From positions 8,977 to 72,976 of the forward strand of contig QLIY01000666.1 of the NCBI GenBank assembly GCA_003260075.1: a stretch of DNA of 64,000 bases, written 5' to 3'. Positions 26,116 to 38,900 of this stretch are shown here, in pieces. The DNA is from Phallusia mammillata (Eukaryota > Chordata > Ascidiacea > Phlebobranchia > Ascidiidae). The translations under genes and the position numbers were made by a program. The notes below the pieces were generated by a model. It worked only from the letters and a program-made list of their open reading frames with translations, did no database searches and was not told the DNA's origin. Position 1 is the first letter of the stretch, and the number at the start of each line of letters is the position of its first letter.

Positions 26116-26919
26116 TTTCCCTAAGTAATAAACAGCAACGCCTGTCGCTTAACGGAAAACTTATCTAGACTATACCATCCGCTAGGTTGCGCACCGCGCA
26201 CGTTGCTTAGTTACTAACCGGCTTCACTTAAGTCTCCGAGCAGCCGTAATTGTATATGTCAGTTGAATGGGAGATAATTTCTTGTGACCTGTTGTGACAA
26301 CATTTCGTATAATACTTTGAAATGTTCCCTGAAATGGGTCGAATGGAAACATGACACTCGAAATAGGTAAGAATAACATTTCAAAGTTATGTGGAGGCTT
26401 TGATTGTTTTGTTTATCCGTTATTGTGAGGCGTAACCTACGTCAATCATAATGGAACGTTAATCTGTCATACAACACTACTATGATATACTTCGTAATTG
26501 GACGTTAGTTTATGGTACAATGTGGTTACTAAATATATTTTTGCTGACCTGACTATTTTCTGTATTTTTACTTTATTAGACAACTTATACCACCCATTTA
26601 ATAATAATAACACAATATGCATGGTAAAACTACATGCTATTAAAAGTCCTATTGTCACATAATGGTATACATTGATAAGTTTTCTTGACATTACCTGTCT
26701 GTAAATAATTGAATAAGTGATTGACTGTTAAAATTTTGATTTAGTTTGGAAATTCTTTTGACAAATTTGCAAGATTTGCCAGTACAAATAGCACAAACCC
26801 AGAAATAATTAGGTTATTTCCAATGAATATAAACATTAGGCCAACAACTCATAACAAATTATTATATGTTTGAACATCAACTTAATGTTTTTTTGTGGTG
26901 TAGAAGGTTGAACAAACAT
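26116..26919. promoter_or_regulatory. divergent upstream region shared with AGBL
   Basis: About 800 bp separates two divergent start codons. It is AT-rich with no clear TATA or initiator. A splice-acceptor-like GTGGTGTAG at 26895-26903 lies 16 bp before the AGBL ATG. It could be the end of a 5' UTR intron, or a spliced-leader acceptor if the organism trans-splices. Confidence 0.4.
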
Positions 26920-29900
26920 ATGATGGAAAACATCCTCCAGGCGGAATTTGAGACTTTGGATGAAGATATTGGCGATGGAGATAATTGTCTGGAGGAAACT
27001 AACTTGGTGGCAGATGATAGTCAGGTATTAAGTCCATGTTTTACATAACCAACTGTAACAAACACAAGACGTGTATATTTAACTGGCACGAAAACAAACT
27101 AATGCTTTGCAAATATAGATGAATCCACTAATCACATTTTACTATATAGGGATAGTACATTCCAACCATCGCCATTTTTAAAGAAAATTGTCCAGTTTAT
27201 TTTATACAATGGTTAATTGCATAAAAAAGCATGGCAAAATGGTCGCAAGGTTTACCAGATTTGTCTGTATGCATTTTAATTATGTTGCTCTGCTAGTTCA
27301 AGTTAAACTTGTAATAGTTTCCAACAGAAACAGAATGATAATCAACTAACAAAAACATGAAATTGGCCAACTTGGAATTGAGAATTGCTTATGGGTAAAC
27401 ATTGCCAGTAAATGCACTTGCATGTATAACATTCTTTGCACACACTTTGCATTTCAACATCTGTTAATTTTGTCCATTATTATTTACATTAGAAATTGTT
27501 TGAAGTATATTTGTTTAATGACAGGGGGCTAAAGTTATATTCTTTGCAGCAATAGTACAAGGGCAGTACAAACAAAGCATGTTCCACTAGCATAATACCC
27601 ATTATTACTGAATAAGCAATATTCAAGCATATAATTGTTTTGTGCAAACAGGAGGCAAAATCACCCGTGAGTACAAAGAGCTTTCATTTCAAGCGTTCTT
27701 TTAACACATGAACTAATGTTTTATTGCCATTGTTAAAACAGTAACCACAAGTTTGAAGTTCATTGTGATGTGTGTTGCCATGACTACCATGTATTTGCTC
27801 ACAGCATGCTTTGTGTGCATGAATTTTCAAAGTCACAAGTTTGATCTTATGTTAACAACTCAACACTAAATATTGTATTAAAGAGAAACATTTTTTTCTT
27901 GCTCTTCCAGTATTATGATTGCAAGTTTTTGTTTTGTGATGAACAGTCCATTGCTTTGTTATCATGGTTTTCAATAACCTGAAGTACACAAATATAGCTA
28001 AACTTGGCTTTAATATATTGTTGCACAAACATAGTTCCAATTTCACATAAGCATTTATAAAAAAAAGTGTTATTAAGTCAGTTTTTAAGATAAGTTTACA
28101 GTAAGTAAATGGAAAAATAGGACAATTTTGAATGCAGCAAAAATTAGGACAAAACAACATTAATTCTACAGGCTTTTTGTAAAAGCAGCATTTTTGTAAT
28201 CTTTAGTGCAAAATGAGAAACAGGAGCATTCTAAAATTGCAATACGGTAAAACATATGGAGCATGTTCAACAAGTTTAGTGAGACATTTTATGGTGTTTA
28301 GAAATACCAGTGGTTTGTAGGACCAAAGTATGGGTGGTATCCTCCAGAGAAAGATATTGAAGGTTTAGAAGATTTGTCAAGTGAGGAAGAGTATTGTCAC
28401 AGTGTAAGTGGAGAATACAAAGAATGAGAGTTGGATAAAAATAACTTTACCAAGTTATTAATATGTGAGCTTTAAATATTTTTAAACAATTTATGGTAAT
28501 GAAAAACCCACATTCTATGTATTTGCTATCCCTATTGTAATGTGCCCTTCATGTGAAAAATCGTTTTGAGTTTTTAGTGCGTGTGCTGTTGGAATTTTTG
28601 TTTTTTTTGATTGTCATCTATCACATTAAACTCTCTTTGCATGTTGACATTTTGTCCCTTGTTTTTTTGCATGAATGGTCATTAAAATGATTTTATTTGT
28701 TGCTTTTAATTTAGGATCCTTACGACAAATTTATGAGAAGGCATCTTCAACATTATGGGTACTACACAGGTAAAACAATATATTGTTCACACATAATGTT
28801 CATTTGCCCTCAAATACCTTTTACATGTAGTGGCGACTATTCTTTTTCTGTCAAAGCCCAATGAAATAAAATTAATGTTAATAAAACAAAGCATATTATT
28901 GATTGTGTGAATACCCAAAAACATAACAGGTGTTTAAACAATTTAATGAAACATGCAATTGCAATAGTGTAGGTTGAGGGCATCATTTTGCTTTGTTGGC
29001 TGTCTCCTAAAAAGTTAAAATATGCACACAGAGTTATATTTTGCCCCCATCTGCAATGCCCTTATAAGACGAAAAAGTTCTTTCAAATTTTTAGGCATTA
29101 ATCATGTAAACAATTTGCCCAAGGGTCGTTACAACGAGGCTTGAAAGTTGTGAAGTGACACAAAATCATCCGGCTTAGCGTTGAAATACCAATGTGTCAG
29201 CGTTAATGTGACACAGACTGACTAAATTTTGTGTCCGTGAAGAGACTAAGTAACCTCAGCGTGGTACTTACAATCGCTGCAATCCTTTCAATTGTCAACT
29301 CAGCTGCCTTTAATGAATTTCTGCGGCCCTGAGCCGCTTTGCTATCGAGATTTCTGTGACTATTTAAGCACTTGGTTCACTACTAATTGCTTACTGGTAG
29401 CTCTTCAGGCTTGTGGCTTAAGTTGAAAAGTACTTTGCAAAATAAAAATGGTAATCACCCTTTAAGCTGGACAAGTAAACTTTCAAATATTTTGCTCATT
29501 TCAGTTTATTACTTTCACTTTAGTTGTTACTGGCTAGGCAACAATGTATCTTGTGGAAGAGGATCATTTAGGTTTGAGTGTATTGTTGTCTAAATTAGTT
29601 CAAAATAACTTTGTATTTGTGTTCAGGAAAGTAAACCGTGAACTTTATTATTTGAAATTGCTTTTCGTAATGTAACATAAGATGATACAAGATAAACTAA
29701 CGAGATTACCCTGATGATAATTTTCAACTTGAATCACTTTGTATTTTGACAGAAATTCGTGATGGACTTTTTATAGCAAACAGTGCCAATATGAAAGTAT
29801 ATTTGTGTTGTTTAGTAAAATAAACTGCAAATTCAGTCATGAGTTTATGTCTTGTGCTACATTAAAAAAGATAATCCCAAATAATAAAAAAGAAGTAGTG

Positions 29901-32900
29901 TCAGCTTGAAAAGCTATTCAAAAAAGGAATTCCGATTTTGAAAAATAAAAGACATTAGAAAATAAATTGAAATATACCTTGACAATTCCAATCTTTTTAG
30001 ATTGAACCCAAATGTTTTTTTATTATTTTGAACAAACAATTTTAATGAGCTGTGTTTGTGAGTCATTAAACAATGGGGTCCAATTGTTAATTTGAATGAA
30101 TCAGCATGGGGGGCAAAGAAAAATTCAAATGATTCATAACCAATTGCTTTCCCCACTTAAAACTTCAAGTAGCACTCGGTAAAAACAAACCTACACATAC
30201 GAAGTAGCTTCCATGAATCAATGAGCTTGTTTATCCTATAAACCACTCAACAATGGTCAGATTATCGAGTGCTCATTGTATTCTTTACCTTTGTTCTCTT
30301 GTCTGTTTGTTGCTTTGTTCCCCGGGCCGGCTGTAAACTTTTTATTTGTGTACTTAGTGGCAATCTGTTACAACACTCTTAAGGAGTGAGTGTCAACGCA
30401 AGAGAGAAAGTTTTTTTACTGTTTGGCAAACTTGTTCCGGCTTGTTTTTACTCAAACATTTTTCACTTGTGGAATGTATAGTGCAAAGCAATAATCTGTT
30501 ATTCGTTGAAACTGAAATAGGATTTTGTTACTTCAGTTTCAGACAGTGTTTGTGTTTAAAGTTACTGTGAACATATGGGAATTGTTTAGATATTTAACTG
30601 TACTGACTGTTTTGTTTGTGAATTGACGGAAAAAAATATTTTTGATTTTTTTAAAATGGATTTCAAATTGAGGTTGAAAACTTGATTAAAAATGGATTGT
30701 TTTAAGTTGGTTTTAATTTAAACTGACACAATCATAAAACAAACATTTTAAATACTGAAAATAAGTTTTAAAAAAAATCATTTTATTTAAATTTACTTTG
30801 GTGTCTAGTTCTTTAAAAATAATTGTTCAAATTTAGTTTAAAAAAATTTGGAAGAAATTCTGAATAATTGTAACAAAGTTTAGGTTTAAAAATAAAATGT
30901 ACCTTAAGAAGTTGTATTTTTCACAGTTAACCGAAAAACATCTTAGCAAAGTAAACTAAATAGTAAACTCATTTATTGGCTCTATATGCTTTTACATTAA
31001 ACTAAATAGATTATTTAAATTTTTTACACCTTTTACTATTTCTAGGCTTTTTATTGAACTTATACAAATGTATAGAAATATAATTTAGTAACTAAATGTC
31101 TGCATCTGCTATTAAACCACTATGCAAGAGGTAGCTGGCACTAAAATGGCAGGTAACAAATTTAGTTTGGCAATTTTACTGTTATTCCACTGTGTATCTA
31201 TTTTCAAACCAAAAAAGAGAAAATAAACATTTAAATTCATAATGTTGGCATGAGCATTTGCTGAAATGTTTGAATAATAAAGCATTTCACTTTTATGTTT
31301 ATTTGGGCTGTTATATTCATCATTAAATTCATTACTTGTTTTAATTCTTTTTTTTATATTACAAACTCTTTGTTTGAAAATTCCATGCTTTATAAATTAA
31401 AGTGGAAATTCATTTGTTTCCTTTGTAGGGAGAAATGCTTCGTTTCGAGACAACTTTCAAAGTTTGCAAGAATGGAGACGGAATTATGACGTGAGGTTGA
31501 GTGGACACCATGATTTGTCCCTGGTTGAAGAGCAGCTGGGAAAAAGTGGAAGTCCTCTGCACAACAGGTTGCTCGAAGGACCTTGTAAGTTAAACTTGTT
31601 ATTACTATTTTTTGTAAAGAACATATATTACATATACGTGTTAAATCAATGATTCCTAACATTTTTTTCTTGTTGTCATCCTTTCAAAATCTCCAACAAG
31701 ACCCCCATACCTTTTTTATTCAATATCTAACAAGTCTTGCACCCTCGGTTAAGAACCTCTGTGCTAAATAATTGTTAAACATTTGTGGTGTTTCAGGGGA
31801 GGGTCAACTACCTGACGATCTTCTTCACCGCACAACACAGCTGGTGTTCCAGTATCAAGCGGGCAGAAAGATTCCAAAACTGAGAGAACCTCGCAACTTG
31901 TATGCACTCACAAAAGAGGCTGGACCTCAACAAGCAACAAGGTGAACAAAATAATGCTGTTTAGATTTAACCTTTTATAACATCTAAGGTGGTATAAGGT
32001 TAGAAATATCCTTGGTTTCAAATCATGGTTGGGTTATTTACCTGAGTTTGCTTAAAAAGTCATCTCTTCCTACTCTTATCAGTCTCAGTTATGACAAATG
32101 TTTGTTTTTTTCGCATTGATTGCTCTTTTTCTGAAATAAAAAAATATAAAATTTTAGTACAACATGACTTTTTGGTACTTGCCTAACTGTTCTAAAATTA
32201 ATTTTAACATAATAATACTCACAATTTAATACACAATTTCTACTATTTTAATTGCTTAAATAAGTTAAAACAATGTTCTTGTGTTGTTTCAGATGGCCGT
32301 CACATATGCAAGTGGTTTGTCCAGCGATAAGATTCATCGAAACGACCCCGTCTTCACCCGAACCTCTACAAAAACCCACAGGGAAAGAACCAACTCCATC
32401 TGTTCGGGGGCCTCAAATTGGAGAGGTAGGGTTTAAATCACATATGAAAAGCGATTCGCCTGAACATAAAATAAGTACTGTGCAAAAAAGAAACTGTTGT
32501 GCAATAACATCAACACAATTGTTTTGTGATATTTAGATGTACTACTGATTTATAGGGTGGTTTTCGATTTATCTCAATAAATCGTTTGCAACTCATGACT
32601 TTTACTCACCCAGTTAAAGAAATTCTACAATCCTTTCCAACATGCTATGTACTGTAACTTTTATGCATGTGTGGCTTAAAAAAAAATTAAGGAAAATCCT
32701 AATACATGTGTCTTTTTGCAGATGATTTATTACAATGACCCCGGTCGTGACCTCTACTTCATGAGGTCAAGGGTCGCTGGTTGTCGCTTAGCGATGAGAA
32801 GCATGACTCTGACTCCACGAGATTACCCTGATGATAATTTTCAACTTGAATTTGAATCGAGATTTGAAAGCGGAAACCTGCTTAAAGTTGACAAAATGTA

Positions 32901-35900
32901 AGTTCTACTATAAAATTAAAAAATAAAGAAAAAAGATTGTTTTAAAGGTTTGGAAAAAAATTGTACTTGAAAAAGAAACTTTCTAGTTTGAATTTTGATG
33001 TAGATTTAGTAGTAGATCATAAATCCTAACTGCAACTACTTGTTTAAGTCAATTGTTAGGTTTGCAAAAAAGATTATCAACCCGCTCTTACATTGGAAGA
33101 CAAAATTGTTTTTTCTGATATATTTTCTGTTTTATCTGATAATATTTTAAACCTGCTGGCATCCAACACAATTCTTGTCTTTCACTCTTCAGAACGGACT
33201 TTGAGTATGAGCTGACACTTCGAACTGATTTATACACAAACAAGCATACACAATGGTTTTTCTTCAGGTAAAACCTTTAAATTTAAGTCTGGACATTCTG
33301 TGACTCGAAATACAAAATATTCTGGTCGATAACAAACCATTAAATCAATGGAGATCCCAAAGTATCTGTTTGTACTGATTCTGGATACTTGCTTATATAA
33401 GTTATTTGCATGAAAAAGTTGATTATGCAGTTAACAACACTTATCTGTTCCTGAAACAAAACGCTTGATTATCATAAAATGCAGTATTTGAAACTTGAAT
33501 GACATATGCACCTGGTATAATGTATTTGTCTCCATTCATGTATTTTGGATGATTTAATTGTTTTGTTTTTACTCAGAGTAAGAAACATGCGACCTGGAAA
33601 ACTTTATCGCTTTACAATAGTGAACCTCATGAAACCATCAAGTCTCTACAATCAGGGAATGCGGCCACTTTTGTATTCTGATGCAAACGCAAAGAAAAAC
33701 AAGGTGTCTGCAATAAAACTAATTTTAAAAAGCACTAAAAAATATAATGCATACATTTTATGCTTTAAATCAAAACCAAATTTAAACAATTTTGTTTTAA
33801 ATTAACCAAGTATTAAACAAACAATTTTTCTACTAATGCGAACCAATTCAAAAGTTTTATTCACATAAAGTAAAATAAATTAGACAGTTAATCTCAAATC
33901 TCAAACATGGTTCTAACTTCAAATACATAATGTAGATTGGATGGACTCGTTGTGGTAGCAACATTCGTTACTATAGAAACAATCTATGCAGTCGCGACGG
34001 CCGATGCTTCTACTCATTAACATGGCAGTGTGATTTTCCGTACAAAGATGACACATGCTATTTTGCACATTGCTACCCTTACACTTATACCGACCTACAG
34101 GTAAATAAGAGACACATATTCCAAAAGCAGTACAACAAACTTTGCATTCAAACACATACTAATAAGCAAATCAGATTTATCGGAAAAGTTACAACTGAAC
34201 CTCATTCATAATAGATTAAGCAGGTCTTGCGTAGTTTTAAAGAGTTTTCACTAATATTAGTTAAAACTGTCTTTGATAAAAAAAACTATTAGGGTGAATA
34301 AAAAAGATCTGTGTTAAGTGTTCATCCAATTTAAATAAGGGATAATAACGACTGGGAAATGTAATTAGAAAACTGTGTTGTTATTCTAGTGTGTACCCTT
34401 ACCTGATAACCCAATCATTTATTGTTACTTTGCAGGAGTATTTATTGATGCTGGCTAACGACCCGGTCCGATCAAGATTTTGCAAACAAAGAGTTTTGTG
34501 CAGAACACTTGCTGGTATGTTGCTGTAGTATTTTGGAAATAGGGTATGAGGGATAGGCTGAGACAAGGGTACCTAGCTTCACTGGTCGACAAATACGACA
34601 TAGCAAGAAAATAGTTGAAAATGTCTGCTTAGCTAGCCAACAGCATTCACAACAGGGGGTCCTAATTTTTTTATGTGGGGGTAAACAATTTCGAGTTGAA
34701 GTGGGTTTAGTTTCAAACCTGTGCTATAAAACATGTACAATAATGCAGATGGTAATTTAACAAAATAACAATGCAAACAAATGTACTTTCAGGTAACCTT
34801 GTGTACATTTTAACCATTACCTCACCATCTCGTAATCCGGAAATATCCCGAGCCAAGAAAGCTGTCGTCCTGAGCGCTAGGGTACATCCTGGTGAAACAA
34901 ACTCATCTTGGATGATGAAAGGATTTCTCGACTACCTCTCTGGAAGTTCTGCTGATGCTAAGGTTGTTTGTCTGAAAGAAAAGCAACTACCAAATCTTAA
35001 TTCATTCGACCCATGTATTGCATAAAGTGGTTCCATTTTGAATCGGATTTTAAAGCTGATTTAAATTGATAGCAATTGAAATTAACTTTTTGTTGTGTTT
35101 AACTGGAAAATGTAATTCATTAGAATATTTTCTCAACTGAACAAAGGCTACAGGGATTTAGTATGCAATAAAATAGAACTTATGATGAACTGGATTAACC
35201 TGTAGTAAATGGAAACAAAAAAATGTTGTGATGTTCAACCTGGCTAAAATGCAAGATTTAATTAGGCTGAACATATTATATGTCTGATATGGTCCAAAAA
35301 AGAAAATCTTTTCAAAAATGCAGTGTTTGCCTAAAATCTTATATGCATAGCACATTCAGAAAGCAAGCCAATTAACTTAATTATTCATTTGTTTTTGTAG
35401 TTGCTACGAGATACCTTCATTTTTAAAATCGTCCCTATGCTCAATCCAGATGGAGTTATTGTCGGCAATTACAGGCAAGTCCAATCATTTAAAAAAGTTT
35501 TTTAGGATCTGTTGTTTTGTAATTTCTAAAATATATAACTAAAGACGTCTGGTTGTAAAATTAATACCCTATTTCAAAATTCGCTTCTCAGATGCTCTTT
35601 ACCAAAGATGGCCAGATAAAAATCATGTTATTATTCTTTGCATTTGTTCTTCAGATGCTCTTTGGCTGGTCGAGATTTAAACCGCAACTACAAATCAGTT
35701 TTAAAAGATTCTTTCCCGTCGATTTGGCACACGAAGATGATGGTGAAGAAGTTGCGTGCCGAGAGAGAGGTTGTCCTCTATTGTGACCTTCACGGCCACT
35801 CACGGAAGAACAACATCTTCATCTACGGTTGTGAGAATAAACACAATCCGCAGAAGAGGATGAGAGAAAGGGTAGGTTCTATAGCACGGCTGCTCAAAGT

Positions 35901-38900
35901 TGTTTGCTCTGCGAACCCATTTTAGAACAGAAATTTCTATGCAACCCCTTGATGGGCATATCCTATACACGTGAATGATTAGGGATGGGCCGAGCCGAGC
36001 CAGAACCTGAGTACTCGGTACCGAGCATCGCTGTTTTTAATGCTCGGTGCTCGGCCGAGCAGTTGCACAAACTGACTCGAGCGTTAAATTTGCATATTCA
36101 TGCCCTGCTAACATACGAAACTAGTGTTCTAAAGGGTGTCTATGAACAAAAACGAATGATTTTTCAAATGTTTTAGATAGTGGAAAAACGCGTACTAAAA
36201 GGGCATGTACAGCTTAATAAAACACCACCGGTGACGTAAGAGACCTTGTAGAGCTAAAAGGTAGAAAGGGGATTTTTGTGATGTCATAATGCACCGAGCG
36301 TGCTCGGCCGAGCTCCGAGCATTAAACTGAGATGCTCGGTGCTCGACCAAACAGAACATTTGCAGTTTTGGCACATCCCTATGAATGATGTTTAGCAATA
36401 AATGTACGCATGTATGCCATGTATTGTGACAATGACATAATAATGCATGTTGTTTCGCGACCCCCAAATTATCTTCTGTATATGACCCACAGTTTAAGAA
36501 GCCCTGTTCTATAGTTTTGCTTATTTCAAGGCACAACTAAATACTTCATTGGGTTTATGAACAAATTCATGTATAGTGTTTAAAAATAATATTTCTCTTT
36601 AAACATTTGTTGTTTGGCCAATAAAGATAAAAATTAGATTTGAGCAGATTTCCTTATTTAGTCCAACAGTTAAAAGATTGTAATATGGCATTTTTGAATA
36701 ATAAAGAACCTTTGAAAAACTTAAATGGCTTTTAAGCTTACACTTCGCCAGACTTTCAGAATTTTCTCAGACATCTACAAGTGCAATAACATTTCTAGTT
36801 TTTAACATAGTATTATCTCATACTAGATTTTTCCATTGATGCTTTCGAAGAACGCCCACCAGGCATTTGCATTTGACAGCTGCAAATACAAAGTTCAAAA
36901 GAGCAAAGAAGGAACAGGGAGAATTGTGATGTGGTACTTGGGAATTATGAACAGGTAAACTGATACAGATGAATTCAGTTATTCGCATAATCCATTCAGT
37001 TACATAGGAGTGGTAAATTCCAACCAAGGCCAAATGTTGAGAAAATTGTCCGGCTATCCTAAATCTGGTTAGTTGCACAAAAAACAAACGAATTAGTACT
37101 GTAATAGACCTGATTTTTCAGTGTTTTGGCAAAACACATGACAACCATAATTGTTGGGAAACATTGAGGTTAACGGAAATGCTTCATTTTGTAACTTAAT
37201 ATGGAAAACGTTTTTTTCTTTTTTTTTAACATTGGTATCTTTTTATTGGTTAAAGTGTTTCATTTTTGCGTCAAAAAATTTTTGGAAAATAATTTGTAAA
37301 CCAGTCACCGTGCATGTTACTTACCAAAATATTACTGTTGTGTCCACATTTGGTTTCAGTTACACCCTGGAAGCCACTTTCGGGGGGACTTCTTTGCCGG
37401 GTAGTAGGAAGGACACACACCTCAACACACATGACCTTGAAATGATAGGATACCACTTCTGCGACACTTTGCTTGATTACTGCGACCCTGACCTGTCCAA
37501 AACAGAAGCTTGCATGTGCGAGTTGCAGGAACGGATGAGAAGACAGATTATGAAGAAACTAAGATTGCAAGGTACAACATTTTTAGTGGCAATTTTTTTA
37601 CAAGCTGCAAAACTGAACTGTAAATTTCAGATGTATTCCGTTTTTTTCTGGTTGATCAGCAATTTTCCAAGACTGTTTAGTCAAAAGTATAATGTTATTA
37701 TTTTATCCATCATATTTTTTAACAAAAAAGTGGAAATTCTCACACAAAGAATAACATTTGAGTTTACAGTAAAATGTGACTACAAATTACTGATGCATTT
37801 AGGCTATTTTTTGGTTACTTTACACTTTTCCAAGAATGTTCAAAAGTGTTTGTGTAACTATTTTTACCATCAATTTCATGTAAAATGTGTGTTTATGCTA
37901 GAATGGTGTAGTGACAGTGTGGCATTACATATCCTTCATCACAGGTTCTGATGACATTAACATCGATGATTACATAAGTGACATGGAGTCGGATACTTCT
38001 GGTTCGGATTCATCATGTGACGATGGACTCCCCGTTCATTTGCTCGCCATCGCCCCCAAGTTGCAGCGAAAGAAGAAAATGAGAAGCCGCAGAGACAGGA
38101 ACAAGGTTATTCCAACAAAGGTACAAAAAACATAACCAGAATAAAAACAAAGTTGTTGTTTTGCAATTGTGGTCACAAGTTTTTTTTTCATTTTTATCCT
38201 TGGTGGGCTGGCAACCCTTAAATGTGTTATGCTCACAATGAGTCTGTGGTAATGCTGTATGTTTAATTGCAAGTCTTTTTTTGGTGATTACAATTTAGTT
38301 CACCCATCAAGGTTCCACTGGTTTAGAGCAATGTTGCTTAAGTTTCCTGCTCAAGAAAATGCATGTGGTCAAGATGGGATTAGAACCCACAGCATTGAGA
38401 ACTTTAGATATGGATTTAAAAATGAAGGGTGAACAATTAAAGTTTGTAGTTTTTATTGTTTTGCCATTATTTTTAGCCTGTAGTTCCAGCTGCAACCGAA
38501 AGCACCAAACCTGTTTCACACAGCGCTAAGATGGCCACAGACAAGATTAAGGCCATAAGGTATAAAGTATAAAACTGTTGACAAGATAACCTAAAATAAC
38601 TTATTTTGTATATCCATCACAACAAAAAAGTTTCTTTTTTCTGTTTTTAATATGAGCTGGGTTCAGGAAGAACTAAAAACTTTGCAGATTAAATTTGAAT
38701 GACAACATATTTTTAGATATACACAACCAAGCCACAAGAAGAGAGATGAACATTCAGGTAGTACAAGACCCACAGCAAACTCTGCATCAACTTACACAGA
38801 TGACAGAGGCACAAGTAACGACAGATCAACTAAGAAGGTTCAGGTTTCAAAATGTGTTTTTGCTAAACCAATGATCTTCTTTGACTACAGTTTTTCACTA

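Noticed and set aside
37151..37951. A 266-codon ORF treated as one exon
   Set aside because: It contains AGBL exon 37360-37571 plus AT-rich intron on both sides with proper GT and AG borders; the extra residues are intron translation.
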